A DNA stretch of 64,000 bases from Pohlia nutans (Eukaryota > Streptophyta > Bryopsida > Bryales > Mniaceae). The translations under genes were made by a program, and so were the position numbers. The notes beneath the pieces are model-generated. The model worked only from the letters and a program-made list of their open reading frames with translations, did no database searches and was not told the DNA's origin. The DNA lies in contig CM040091.1 of the NCBI GenBank assembly GCA_022496805.1, positions 9,910,336 through 9,974,335 on the forward strand. The letters run 5' to 3'. Position 1 is the stretch's first letter; each line of letters begins with the position of its first letter. Positions 23,190 to 35,135 of this stretch are shown piece by piece.

Positions 23190-25750
23190 ATTTCAAGTTT
23201 TGTGGGATTGAAACGGGTATTCTCGAACTGCTGATAGGTTTGTTTTGTACGAATTGAGATAGTATGGATCGTTTTTAGGAAGAGATTTTAATGATTTTTT
23301 TTTTTTTTCATATGTTTTTAAAAAAGATTCTGGGGTCATAATTGGTAATGCTGACTGCGCACCTTTGAGCAAATTAGTCTTTACTCCTGTATGAACCCCA
23401 ACAGAGGTGGTATACACTTGTGTTTGAAAACGTACAATTATATGATTTTTCTTAGAGATCTCCAACACGCTTTGTCAAATTACCATTGCCGCATAGCAGT
23501 TCAGCCAGAAACTCAAAAACTGAATTATTACAGTTGGTTTGATAAGGCCTGAAAGTTGAAACAATGAAAGATTTAAGTAGAAGAAACCATCGAGTTATTC
23601 GCACAGTCACCGTGAGTTTGAATAATACACCATGGGTTTTGCTTTAATATACTCTTATTTGTGCACTCCAAACTCAAAGGCCTCCTTTGTTGATTGATTA
23701 AAAAGTTTTCCTTGAGTTTAGAGACCACCACGCTCATCCATAGTTAGCCCCCAACTACCCAACCCTCCACTTTTTGGATGATGTATAGAGTCTATTTTTT
23801 TATTTTTTTCTCATTCGTCATGCACTTTTTGTGGTGTGGATCTTTTTATTATAGATTTTATGTGAAGTTAGCTTTATGCATGTGTGAACCAATCAGAAAG
23901 GGGATTATTTGTGAAAGTTTTATGCCTCATTTCATGTTGCAATGAATTACCAGAAACTTCTAAGATCTTTGCTCTAAAGTGCTCTTGAAAATATCTACTC
24001 ATAAAATTAAGAATTAAATCAAATAATCTTTAAAAATCATTATTCTTGAAGTATTACATTTCAACCAATCACAACAAATTTCATCCACTTATTGTCAATA
24101 TCTTATTCGTAATCAAATTTCGAAAGTATTTTGAATTTTGAGTTTCAAATTTCATACAAGAATATCGGTGATTGCAATCGTAGATCTAATCCTATGGATA
24201 GAGTCTAAAATTCATTATGTACAACTTTGATTCACATATCAAATTCAAAATATTCCTTAGTTGCATTTTATGATGCATCTTTGCAATTCTCCAAATTTGA
24301 AGAGGGTTGTGAGAATTTAAGGTTCATCTAAGCAAACTTTTCTCCAATCAATTGTTTTCTCCCTACACACATAGGCTTTGCACATGTGATTGGGTTGAGA
24401 ATATTAGGTGCTTTTCAGTTGAAAATAGTCTCAATGTAAGGTTGTATAAGGTGAAAAATTTCAACCATTGAGAGCAAGTGTCAACCATTGTCCCCCTCCG
24501 TGATATGAATATTTACACTAAAATAGAAGTATGTATTACCATCCATCTAAGCATCTAAAACACCTTGGAGAAGATTCTTGTTACCACACGTATTTTTTGT
24601 GCATTCACAATATAATCCAAGTGAAGTTATATTTTATCTATCGAAAATTGTAATTTCTATGAATTTTTAAAGTGGTATGCCTTGAAAATACTAAACCATT
24701 TATAGATAGGGGCCATGAGCATATATCCTACAACTGACTCCCTTGATGCACTTTCCTCATAAATGAAAAATTCAATCTAAATTGTCAGTCTCCTAAAATA
24801 ATGCATGAATTGCTCAACCACCTAAACACCTGTATTGTTATGCCTTAATTGCCTCCTATTTCCATAGCTCATCTAAGCTTTTCACATTTTGTGATGGAAA
24901 AAGATGGAAATGAGGTGGTTTCATAGAGAGTAGATTGGGTTTAGTTTAGAATTAGTTATGTTGTAGTATATCCCCTCAGTGTGTACACAAGAACTAACTA
25001 TATTGGCATGGATACGTAGTCGTATGCGTAGCTCCATGCATAGTGCCAACTGGATAGCACATGTACCCGCTAGTATTCAAATTCTAAAGTGCAATCATAA
25101 TAGAGATTCTCTACCAAGCTGTAGCCGTAGCCTTGAGATTAGTACCGGTACTTTCGAGTGTGTCTCTCTTGGCTTAGTGTGTGTCGGTATTGTACTGAGT
25201 TCCAAGAGCCATTGTGTGTGTGTCAGTGGGAGCAATTAGATGTTGTGCAAACTTCGTGCATGAGCTATCTGTCTTATTAAAGCAAATGGAATTCTCTGCT
25301 ATCGTGTACTGGTTTCGAGTATTGCATATACTTTGCGCGTCGGAAATCTTTTCTGTAACTTCAATCAATTATGTTACTTTACCTTTTAGTTCCAAGTTCC
25401 AATGGCCCTGTGTCCAGTGGACACTGGGTCATTGACATTACGAACGGACACTTTATTCACGCCAGCCTCGACCGGAGTTTCTATTTATCTGTCTACCTTT
25501 CAGTGTTTGAGAATCCATCCTTCACCGTTTGACAATGTATCCTTCCAATGTTCATATTCATACGGTGTCCAAATAATGCATGCTAAAGTGTGTTGGAATC
25601 CTCTTGAACTTGCTAATAAGACACATTGAAAATATTTTTTATGTTATGTGTGTAAATAGGCTCGGTTGGTAAGGTGAACTCTTAAGATACAGTTACCTTA
25701 CTGAATGTTATGGTATGTAAAGCATGATTCCGTGGCCCAGCATTTAGGGC
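23190..25750. other. Gene-free repeat-rich stretch
   Basis: Contains the enoyl reductase 3' flank, then AT-rich DNA with a dispersed-repeat copy (23800-24330). Short GC-richer open frames at 25000-25630 have no splice context or recognisable motif. Confidence 0.5.
23800..24330 (-). repeat. Dispersed repeat family F, inverted copy
   Basis: Reverse orientation relative to 44630-45180 and to the last third of the duplicated segment. Recognisable blocks are ATGCCTCATTTCATGTTG, CACAACAAATTTCATCCA and TTATGATGCATCTTTGC. Elements of this family end in TTAACCCCTAATTGCCC where complete (see 29627-29727), so it is probably another long piggyBac-type non-autonomous family. The ends of this copy are not clear. 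Confidence 0.6.
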
Positions 25751-26068
25751 TTAACCCCTAAACGTACCAATCCTTTGAACACAAGTAGATGCTAGCCTCA
25801 AAGATAGATATTAGCATGGCTCAAATGTACATGAGGTGTACATGATTTGACATACTTGACACAACAAATGTGACATATTTGCAATTGGAGGCCTCTCTAA
25901 TATTATCAACAACTCCTCATCACAAGAGAACTATTGTAATTGGTAGAGAATTTAATAGTCTTACAAAAGTGACTTGGATGAAAGTCAGCCGAAATTGTAT
26001 GATAAAGTTGCAAGGCTCTGAATCTGCTCGTGATCCAGTTTCTGGACGCTGGGACGTTTAGGGGTTAA
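25751..26068. mobile_element. piggyBac-type MITE, family A copy 3 (inverted)
   Basis: Starts TTAACCCCTAAACGTACCAA and ends GGGACGTTTAGGGGTTAA; 318 bp. Reverse complement of the copies at 7922, 14498 and 62252. Both TTAA flanks and the terminal repeats are intact. Confidence 0.85.
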
Positions 26069-26160
26069 TTAAGGGAGTTAATTGAGAAAGTTGTTCATGC
26101 TGTAGCTGCACAAACCACTTGTGAGTTGGTTGCAGGGAAAATATAGTCACAGGGAACGCC

Positions 26161-26405
26161 GGTACTCCAACATACTCCTTGCTAAGATCTACCTCCGTGC
26201 GTAGATTTCACCTATACAGTACCTCACAGGTCGGTTGCACAGCATTTGCTGGTACTCCAACATACTCCCTGCTGAGATCTACCTCCTTACGTAGATTCCA
26301 GCTTCACAGCACCTCACAGGTCAGTTGCACAGCATTCGCTGGTACTCCAACATACTCCCTGCTGAGATCTACCTCCGTGAATAGATTTACAGCACCTCAC
26401 AGGTC
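26161..26405. repeat. 90-bp tandem repeat, 2.7 copies, upstream of the hydrolase gene
   Basis: GGTACTCCAACATACTCC starts at 26161, 26251 and 26341, an exact 90-bp period. As 90 is a multiple of three, one frame stays open across the array, but it has no ATG. The array lies about 0.5 kb upstream of the hydrolase start codon. Confidence 0.9.
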
Positions 26406-26882
26406 CATTCTTCCCGAACTGGACTGTTTCCGACGCGGCAACAAAAGCTCCAGTATTCCCGCAACCCATTTCATCCAAACCCCCGCATCACGGCGCGGCA
26501 ACCCACTCACACTCAAGGCTAAGGATGAGAATGCATTATTAAGCAACAAACCAATCCAACTGACGACGAATGCCTGTCTCACGCCATCGCCAGAAACTCA
26601 CTCACTCGTCGATGTCGGTGACTCAATCCTCACTGTCTGAACGAGTCAATCAAGCCCTTTATATACGTTTCCATTTCGTCATCCGGCCCGGTAGTACCTA
26701 GCCAGTTAGTTTCCATTCTAAAAGTGCATTTTGTTGTCCATTCAAGTACATTCAAGCGATCCAGGGCGTTACTGGTTCTTCGCTTTCTAAAGCTCAAGCT
26801 TCCAGTCCATTTGATCAACGAACTTCATCTTTGCGCTTGCTTGCTTTGCTTTTGGATTGATTTTGAAGAGGCGAGGTTTGCA

Positions 26883-29800
26883 ATGGATTATCATTCTTTG
26901 GTTGAGAAGACGACCACTTTGCGTGGCCGTCTGACGAGCAAGATGGGCAGCAAAGACGTTGGCGACGAGGTTACCATTGAAACACCCTCCTCAACGTAAG
27001 TGTTATTAATCTTCGCTTATTAATTCTCTGCATCTTCTTTTGGGGTTTGAACCACAGGGAGCTCATGATGGTTTTCCTGTTTGCGTTTCCGTTTTAGTCT
27101 CATTTTTCCCACCGAATCTCAAGAGTCGACACTTGTTAAACTTTCCTTTTTTAAGCAGGTGAGTCAACATAAAACTGGTCATTAAGCAGTTTTAAGCAGC
27201 TTTAAGACTCAGTGGGAAAAGTGAGACTCGCAGGGAAAATCACACAGGGAATCGCATATGAGACCCTGGTGAACTCTTTGCAAAAATGTAGCGTTTTTGT
27301 GGTTTGTGGTTAATTATAAATGTTGTGTTTTTTGTGATGAATGTTCAGTCTGAGCTTGAGCGGGTTGAAGGAGAAGCTGAATGGCTTGCTGAAGAGGGAA
27401 AGCTCCAGCGGTGATATCGGCTGGGCGATGGGCAGTACTGTCGGTGATGGTAATGCCGTGCAAGATGAGACCGACCTGTTCTACAGTATTTTTGAAGGGC
27501 TCAAGTGAGAAATGAATCCTCCACATTTTCGTTTTTATCACATTTTATTGTTTTAGAGGCTCTTTTTGGAGAATCTGAATCCATCATTCATTTTCTGCTT
27601 TAAGGTAACTATACCTTAAAGCGTCCACCTCACCAACAGTGGGTCTTAATAGTAAGTTCAAGAGGATTCCAATGCACTTTAGCATGTATTATTTGGACAC
27701 CGTATGAGTAAGTTATGAATTTCCAAAGTGTTGACTATAGGTTGACCTTAAAGTGACCTTAAACTCTAATGTTCAGATTGTGCACATTCTCATCAATAGT
27801 AGGGTGTCAGAATTTACTTATTATGGAAGATTGAGCTAAGGACGCTTTAAGGAAAGGGTCGTTTTTAGGGTATGAATGTTTGGCTTCCTATCTTGTTGCC
27901 ATTGATCAGCCAATAGGAGTGGAAGATTGTTCAATGAAATTTTAAGTTTAGAAAGTCAGTTAATCTTATCTTAGACTGTCATATGATGATTTCATCAAAT
28001 GTTTGGTTACTCCTTAACCTAATTTAGAAAGAAAGGAGTATTTTTGAGTTTTAACCTCAAAATATAGAAGTAATTTACATTTTTATTGTAGGTACATATT
28101 ATTCTTCTTATGAATGATGCCCGATTTTTTTTCTTCAGAAAAATATTTCTTCATCGTTAGCAATTCATGGTTCAAGTGGTTTCAAAACTGAGAAAAACTA
28201 AGCCCGAGGGGCATGGTATGTCCTTTATGGGGTTAAGGTTTGTATGTTAGTTCATTAATTTCCATAGTAAAGAGCAAATACAAATTTCTGTTAGTTGATG
28301 AATGCTTAAGGTAGTCTTCCCAAAAGTGTGGTTGTTCCAAAAGCATAGGTAGGAAAAAAGTAAATTTGAAGTTGGAAAAATCAAATTTGAAGTTGACTAA
28401 ATGTACAGTAGCTGAAGTGTAAAAACCTACTCATGCTTTTGGAAAAGCTATACTTCAACAATTCATAACTTATTGATACGGTATCCAAATAATACATATT
28501 TTAGTGCGTTAAAATCTACTTGAAAATGAGGACAAGGCCTACAATTTTTATTTTTTTGGGCTAGTCTTCTCATGCTGATTTTGATTCTCGAAGTAAAAGG
28601 TGCATGCTTACAAGGGCTAGATCATATTTTGTGTGATCAGGATTAAGGACGCTTGTACTGCGCATATGTTGGATTATTCATACCTTCTGGTACCAGGTAA
28701 GACAAATGGATTACAGCACTCTTGAATTTTATCATCAGCTTTATGGGTTGCATATTTTGTGGAAATAATTTGCACTGCCAACTATTTGAAATGGAACTTG
28801 TAAATTACCGGTAAATTACCTTACATTGTAGAGGCATTTTCCGTGTGGGATTTTGTCATTGTCATTCATATAGTGTTTGCTACCTTGTGCTTAATTCCAG
28901 GTCTTTTTTGTAACTCGTACCCGACGTATTTTCGGGAAATTCTTGAGCATTTCAAGGATTACCTCGGCGTGCAATGTGAGTTTGCACACATCAACACTGA
29001 GGTACAGTGATTCTCTTCACAAGTATTAGTCTTGTTTTTTTTTTTTTTTTTTTTTTCACAATTCTCACAAAATGGCACCATTATTGAACGTGCCATTTTC
29101 AAATTCAAATTTGGAGCTTCGTTGTGGAAAATAGTACCTTTCTGCTTCCAAAAGGCTGTACTTTTTTCCACAACCAAGCTCTAGATTTGGGTTACTTGGG
29201 GGAACGGATATGGGTATCACTTTTACGCATCTCACATAGTGTGACTTATGTTTAACTCATTTTATGTGTGCTAGAAATTTTGTCTTTTAACTTATATAGT
29301 TGCAGCCACATGGTGTCTATGACACCCTCTAATTTTTGTAATTTTCCAATTTTTGTAGCGTCTTCATTGAGATCATGTACCCATATCAGACGATTCAGAC
29401 GCTACAATTGTGGGTGATTCACATTTGTGCAATTCACATTTGTGCAAATCCCCCGTTGAGAGAATCATCAAAAGAACATTTGTGAATTTCATGGGGTTGA
29501 CAATCGCCGTCCCTCTTATCATGTAATTTTTGAAGTTTAGGTTGTGAATTGAAGAGGATTGACGATCATCAATCTCCTTATTATGCAATTTTTATATTTT
29601 AAAACGCAAAACTTCCATGTGCACTTTTAACCCCTAATTGCCCAAGCGTTCCTTTTAGTCGCATTTTATAATGCATCTTTGCAAAACTGCCCAATCTAGA
29701 GAGGGCTGTGGGCATTTTAGGGGTTAACGGAAGTAGTGTGTGGTAATAGAAACCGGAAATATCATAATAGAAACTAGAAAGTAGGGAGTGATTATCGCTT

Positions 29801-31936
29801 GTTATACAGCTCGTCTTAGTGAAATGGATGATGACTACCTATTATAGATTATGAGATGGATACTTGAGATTATGATTCTATTTATTGTCTCTGCCCCATG
29901 AGGGGAGAGACTACAAAAACGCTTCAATTTCAAGAGTTACATGGCTGGACAGTAAAAATAAGTTGTAAAAGTAAATCTGGCGTAAGTACGAAGGCAGAGG
30001 CGACGCGACTAGCCGCTTGTTTATTTATTTGTTTATTTGTTATGGCTATGTGCAGGGCTCTGTGAAAAGCAATGCAGCACATGTAAAGGACATAATTTTA
30101 GCACAATACGAGCAATTTGGAAATAAACCTGTCGTGTTGCTGGGACATTCCAAGGGAGGCACAGACGCAGCCGCCGCGTGCGCGATGTACTGGAGTGAAT
30201 TGAAAGAGAAAGTGCGCGGACTGATCATGCTGCAGGCCCCTTATGGAGGGACACCCCTGGCTGCCGATCTTCTCAGTGGTGGCCAGTTTGGAGCTTTGAA
30301 TTCCATTTTCTTAGGAAAGCTTGCCAGCTTTTCCAACCCTGACGTAAGCCCCTTTCCCTCTTGTCATACATCACTAGTAGAAAAGGTAGCACTACCAAGG
30401 GAGATGCCTAGACAAGTAGTGCCCAATTTCACGCATGCGCAGTGATTTTGCCTAGGCATGTCCCTGGGAAGTGCCACCTTTTCTACTAGTGCATGTGCAT
30501 TAATGTATGCTCTTGTTTCTCATTGTTTTGTATAAGGTAATGCTTGATGAAGAGGGCATTTTGCGGGACATAAAGGTTGTTGAGGAGGGTAAAGCCCGAC
30601 AAACTTTTTTGTTTTTGTTTTTCTTTGTCGCGAAATGCCTGATGAAAAGGGCATTACCTGGCATAAACCACAGTCAAGAAATTAGATGAAGCTTGATTTC
30701 ATTCATCACTTGTGATGAAAAAAGCATAATGCTTGATTTTGCGAGAGTTTTAGTGTAATCGTCTTTGAAACACTAATTACAGTAAATATTTATTCCTAGA
30801 ATTAAACAGGGACTTTAGCGACGGTGATTTATGAATGAATGACATCACATTCTTGAAACTCCCGTTGCACTGGGAGCCTACTTAAACACCATTTACCCCA
30901 TGTAACCCTGCACAGCCATGTGAACATACCTCCACTTCGGCATACTTGTTTAGAAAATTCGACGGTGTAAACACTAGAAGAAATGTGGGATTCTACGACT
31001 ATAAGTATACTACTCAAACTAGTTCATAATGACTAATGACAATCATTACGGACTAGTTTTTGCACTATTTGAGTCGTATACTTGTAATTGTGGAATCCCA
31101 CATTTCTTCTAGTGAAATGCAGGGTTACCCAAGGTTAAGTACTAACATAAAACAAGAAAAAAACAAACAAGTGAAGTTCCACATTGAAAAACTTTCAATC
31201 ACAATTATTGATTCTTGGTTTCAAACTTCTTTCTACCTTTTAATTTTTTTATTTATCTTTTCCTTTTTCCATCATGAGAGCCCTAAACATAGTTGGAGGT
31301 TGGGTGCATCTTCTCCATTGCTAGAGAATATCATTGAATTTGTGCTCAAGTATTCTTTTTCTTTTTCTTTCTTTTTCTTTTTTTCTTTTTCTTTTTTTTT
31401 TTTTTTTTTTTTTTCTTCAGTCGTCATCGTCGACAACAAGGTTTCAGAAATGTAAGACATTTTATTATTTGCAGGGAACTGTGGATGCTGTGAAAGACTT
31501 GACATACAAGAACCGGCGCGCATTTCTCGAAGAGTACCCGGTGCCAAGTGACGTACCCACACTATGTTTCCACTCCAACTTGCCGCCGGACTCCATTCAA
31601 CGATTCAAGAAGTACATAATGAAGGAGAGTTTCCTGAGTGGGAGGCTGGCGGTGCCGCTGGAGATGGAGCTGGGCCGGCAACTGGCGTTGATGGCCAAGT
31701 ACATCCTGACCCGCTATCCGGGAGAGGAGAGCGACGGGCTCGTCACTCGCAAAGACGCCGAAGTGCCGGGCGCCGTAGTCGTGAGGTTCAAGGAAGACCT
31801 TGCCCACACTTTGGTCATCCCGGAGGTCCATCCGGCAACTAAACCTCAAAGTAGTGATGAGCCTAACCCTCTCCCCTTGAATGCCTCATATGTCTGCCAA
31901 GCTTGTGTCATGGTCCTCCTCGCCACCCGAAAATAA
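26883..31936 (+). CDS. Plant alpha/beta-hydrolase (lipase/esterase-like)
   Basis: Six exons with GT-AG junctions that keep frame: 26883-26995, 27349-27504, 28641-28696, 28901-29001, 30056-30343, 31475-31936; 391 residues. It is a soluble alpha/beta-hydrolase of a plant family usually annotated only as lipase-like; the substrate is unknown. Evidence: a core-strand region YLLVPGLFCNSYPTYF, then VVLLGHSKGG, the nucleophile elbow with the catalytic Ser, followed by LQAPYGGTPLAADLL. The C-terminal part supplies a candidate Asp in GEESDGLVTRKDAEVPG and a candidate His in DLAHTLV. The first 75 residues are Ser/Gly/Lys-rich and probably disordered; no clear signal peptide is seen. Introns are long and repeat-laden: intron 2 has a 235-bp inverted-repeat element, intron 4 a 101-bp piggyBac-type MITE, intron 5 two CACTA MITEs and a T-rich tract. 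Its upstream region holds a 90-bp tandem repeat. Confidence 0.88.
27616..27850. mobile_element. Inverted-repeat element in hydrolase intron 2
   Basis: CCTTAAAGCGTCC at 27614-27626 is inverted exactly as GGACGCTTTAAGG at 27840-27852, so both ends carry TTAA followed by AGCGTCC. The body is 235 bp and non-coding. It could be a further TTAA-targeting family, though it lacks the CCC start. Confidence 0.5.
29627..29727. mobile_element. Minimal 101-bp piggyBac-type MITE in hydrolase intron 4
   Basis: Starts TTAACCCCTAATTGCCCAAG and ends GGGCATTTTAGGGGTTAA, with TTAA on both sides. Internal blocks (GCATTTTATAATGCATCTTTGC) match the ends of dispersed family F, so it looks like an internally deleted member of that family. 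Confidence 0.85.
30372..30491. mobile_element. CACTA-type MITE in hydrolase intron 5, family 1
   Basis: A 120-bp element with near-perfect inverted ends: CACTAGTAGAAAAGGTAGCA on the left and its inverse TGCCACCTTTTCTACTAGTG on the right. The 3-bp target duplication CAT flanks it (30369-30371 and 30492-30494). The CACTA ends plus 3-bp duplication place it with the CACTA/EnSpm elements. Confidence 0.88.
30972..31114. mobile_element. CACTA-type MITE in hydrolase intron 5, family 2
   Basis: A 143-bp foldback element with inverted ends CACTAGAAGAAATGTGGGAT and ATCCCACATTTCTTCTAGTG, flanked by the target duplication AAA. The centre is also partly self-complementary, so nearly the whole element can fold into a hairpin. 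Confidence 0.88.
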
Positions 31937-32945
31937 GCCCCTTCATTTTTTTTTAATTCTTGTACCATATGTTGTTGCTTGGAACCCAAAATGCCCATGG
32001 GCACTTAGTAATATTAGGATGAGATTTATGTTCATCAAGATTTTCAAAGGTTCATGAGGTGTAGATAGTTGAGATAAACATTTCATTCACATTTTGAAAG
32101 ACTGTGGTATGTCAAGCTGGGATTTGCCTCGAAAAAGTCACTCAAAAATGTTTTGTACAAAAACTTTTATTGCACGTCAAACACATTGGGTATGGAAAAA
32201 ACTGCCCCGAGGTAGAAATCCCTCATTTTTACCCCCCCAAAGTCAAGTTGGGATTTGCCTTGAAAAAGTCACACTCAAAAATGTTTTGTGCAATAACTTT
32301 TTTACCCCCGCCCCCCACAAGTTTAGCCCCAGAGTCAAACTGTGAGGGTTCCCTGTGTCTAGCATGGACTTTCTTTCAAACAAGTAAGAAGCATTAATTT
32401 AGTTGTAACCAAATGTTGCGGTTCTTCTAAGGAACAGGGTACAGGCCACTCTGTCTTTGTTGCACATTTGGATCTCCCACGTACATATGAGCCTAATCAA
32501 TCAGGTCCTTGCTGATGATTCACATGATCTAATGACATGCAAACATGTGGTGCCTGAGTACGTCGTCTTCGCCTCAAGAGGAACAATGCTGGTGATAATT
32601 TGAGCTTGGTGCAACTGGTGTATATATATCTTCTTAAGACAACTTTTAAACTATCTTCATAGAGCAGGGGTCTCACAATCACTGTTGTGACCAGATAAAA
32701 CTTAAGATGCTTCAGTAAGACTCAATTTTGGCAGACTGTAATGAGCTAAGATTTCTCTCACCTGTAAAGCTGTACTGAAACTCACATTCTATGGACATGT
32801 CCGAGCTAATTATGTATGCAAATTTCAGTAACAAGCCTGTAGAGTGCACACGTGTAATAATTGAAATTCGTTGTACGACTCCAGGGCAAACTGATGCTCA
32901 ATATAGAGTTCCGGGCACGGTAACATCGACACACCGACACTTCTT
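31937..32945. other. 3' flank of hydrolase gene and upstream flank of tRNA-Phe
   Basis: A direct repeat of about 130 bp occurs at 32110-32175 and 32240-32305 (block AAAAATGTTTTGTRCAA). A block at 32395-32560 (GTCTTTGTTGCACATTTGG-like, CCCACGTACATATGAGCCTA) recurs at 33612-33745 beyond the tRNA gene. No exon was seen after the hydrolase stop at 31936. Confidence 0.6.
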
Positions 32946-32950
32946 GCGGG

Positions 32951-32993
<43 letters not shown>

Positions 32994-33018
32994 GCGTGTT
33001 CGATCCACGCTCACCGCA
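32946..33018 (+). tRNA. tRNA-Phe: tRNA-Phe (GAA), nuclear
   Basis: The 73-nt sequence folds as a complete cloverleaf. GCGGGGA pairs with the 3' arm (TCACCGC with the usual offset), the D arm is TAGCTCAGTTGGGAGAGC, and the anticodon loop is ACTGAAGATCT with GAA at 32979-32981. The T arm is GTGTTCGATCC. Internal A and B boxes are intact, there is no intron, and no CCA is encoded. It matches the canonical plant cytosolic tRNA-Phe. Confidence 0.97.
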
Positions 33019-33048
33019 TGATCCTTATCATCATCGGTCATCTTTCAA

Positions 33049-33054
33049 TTTTTT
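33049..33054 (+). terminator. RNA polymerase III T-run terminator for tRNA-Phe
   Basis: Six T residues begin about 30 nt after the last tRNA base, the usual kind of pol III stop. No earlier T run of four or more is present after the gene. Confidence 0.75.
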
Positions 33055-34098
33055 CTTGTTGGCAAAAGAAAGGGGATTCGAACGCACCTAAAAACACACT
33101 GTGTCGATATCAAATGAATAAGTTATAATTATTCAAAGTTGGTTACTTAAAGATTGATAATGAGCTGTGTGGCTGGAATAAAAACTCCGTTTTTCCCATA
33201 TTCACAATTCATTTCCGAACGCATCGTTTACAAGATCGTGACATGGAAGTCCTTCCTCTTGAACTTTTTGAATATTGTTGTGTTCTGTGGGGAATGAGTA
33301 AGCCTCATATCATGTTGCGGTCTGTAGTTTGTTGTCTTCGTTTGATGCAATCTGAAGATGATCATGTGCACTTTAAGTACTTCGTTTCCAGAAGGTCGAA
33401 GCAAATATAATGCCAGTGTACATATTCAAGTATATTTGCTAAATCAAGCAATTGTTTGGCATTGCTTACTTTATCTGGAGCCCCAGAAACGCTAAGAGGC
33501 TCAGGTTAGTATGACAATTTTCCATGCTTATGAAGGTTTGACACTATTTGAGTCAACTAGAAAATTTGCTAAATCTTCGTCTATGAAAAATCACTTTCTT
33601 CTTTCAATCAAGAATCATTTAGTTGTAACCATTGTTCTTCTAAGGAATAGGGGTACAGGGCACTCTGTCTTTGTATCTCCCACGTACATATGAGCCTAGT
33701 CAATGATTCACATCTAATGACATGCCCACATTTATACGTAGAAGTACTGACAAAGAAAACAGTAATGTGTATGAAACTTTGTGGTACTCTATCTTGAGCA
33801 TGTGAGTCTTTACCTAGACTCAAACAATGAATCATATTTACAAGGACATCACATGTCAACAAATCGTAAGATACTATTACTCTCAAACCAACTATCATTA
33901 ATCACACTATATAATTACAGCATCACTTATTAAACCCCAACTTTACACAGGCCCTGCTAACTGACTGGCCCAAACGAAATCCAACTCAGAAGGAAGAGCT
34001 CATAATGGGCCGCTTCAAAGAGTACAACGATGATTTTCCAGTGCAGAATCTGCAACAATATGTATTATACGCTACAGAAATTCGTTGAGTGCTAATTA

Positions 34099-34594
34099 TT
34101 TGATGAAAACACCTGCTGGAGTATTGCAGGCACAAGCTTTAAAGTGAAACTCACGATCATCGCATACATCCCATATCAAACCTCATCATCAACAAGAAGG
34201 CATCTTTGGACCACATGCATGACTTCAATGGGCTTTTTTGAGGTCTATAAATTGACTGTGAGCACTTGTGGTGGTGGGGTGTGGGAATTCCATTGAATTC
34301 ACATATGTATATATATGTATGCCCATGACGCACTTTCTTGAGGTTCGTTATGGGAACATATATATACACATATATACATATGTGAATTCAATGGAATCCC
34401 CACACCCCACCACCACAATATGCGCAGTGCTCACAGTCAACTTATAGACCTTAAAAAACCCCGTTGAAATCATGCATGTGATCCAAAGATGCTTTCCTGC
34501 TGATGGTGAGGTTGGTTATGGGATGAATGCGATGACCATGAATCTGACTCTAAATCTCATGCCTGTGATACTCTAGCAGGCGTTTTCATCATAC
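34099..34594. repeat. Long imperfect inverted repeat (hairpin) with arms of about 220 bp
   Basis: The left arm 34099-34320 is inverted at 34370-34594. For example TTGATGAAAACACCTGCTGG is mirrored by CTAGCAGGCGTTTTCATCA, and GTGAATTCAATGGAAT is mirrored across the centre. The loop is about 50 bp of AT-rich ATATATAC-type sequence. No TTAA or CACTA ends are evident. A transcript would form a long, nearly continuous duplex. Confidence 0.85.
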
Positions 34595-34920
34595 TACGTT
34601 ATAATTGTTGTGTATGCCTTAGAGACAGGCCAACTTCCGATATTGAGACATAAAAATGGCTCACTTTTTGAGTAGGAAATGTTTATTTTAGAGATTCATA
34701 ACCATTTTCTCAACCAAATGTTGAATACATTGAGTGGCACTTAGCTAAGGTAGACTTGTGCAAATAGTTATCATTTGAATTGAATTCTAAGGTGCAGAAA
34801 TCACATACTCATGGAGCGTGAACTATAAAAGGATAGCAATCAAGAAGTACTTCATACATGTATATACATTATGGAACTATTTTTAATCCCTAAAGGACCA
34901 CCCGTCCATATTCTCCAATG

Positions 34921-35135
34921 TCCATATTTGGATGATGAGTGGCCATTCATATTATGAATGATGAGTGACCATTTATATTTTGGATGATGAGTGACCATTT
35001 ATATTTTGGATGATGAGTGACCATTCATATTTTGGATGATGAGTGACCATTCATATTTTGGATGATGAGTGACCGTCCATATTATGGATGATAAGTGACC
35101 ATCCATATTCTGAATGATGAGTGATAAATATTAGT
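34921..35135. repeat. 26-bp minisatellite, about 8 copies
   Basis: Tandem units of GATGATGAGTGACCATTCAT followed by ATTTTG, with minor variants such as CCATCCATATTCTG. It lies just after a piggyBac-type left end (TTAATCCCTAAAGGACCA, 34883), so it may have grown inside a family C element. Confidence 0.85.

Noticed and set aside
26179..26640. 153-codon frame containing a 30-residue tandem repeat
   Set aside because: It begins at TTG, not ATG. The open frame follows from the 90-bp repeat period being a multiple of three. It is recorded as a repeat only.
31332..31412. Open frame through the T/CTTTTT tract as part of the hydrolase
   Set aside because: The tract is the polypyrimidine-rich end of intron 5. 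Homology resumes exactly after the acceptor at 31474, and exon 5 ends at a good donor at 30343.
34921..35135. CRISPR-like array
   Set aside because: Units are contiguous 26-bp repeats without unique spacers, and the genome is eukaryotic. It is a minisatellite.
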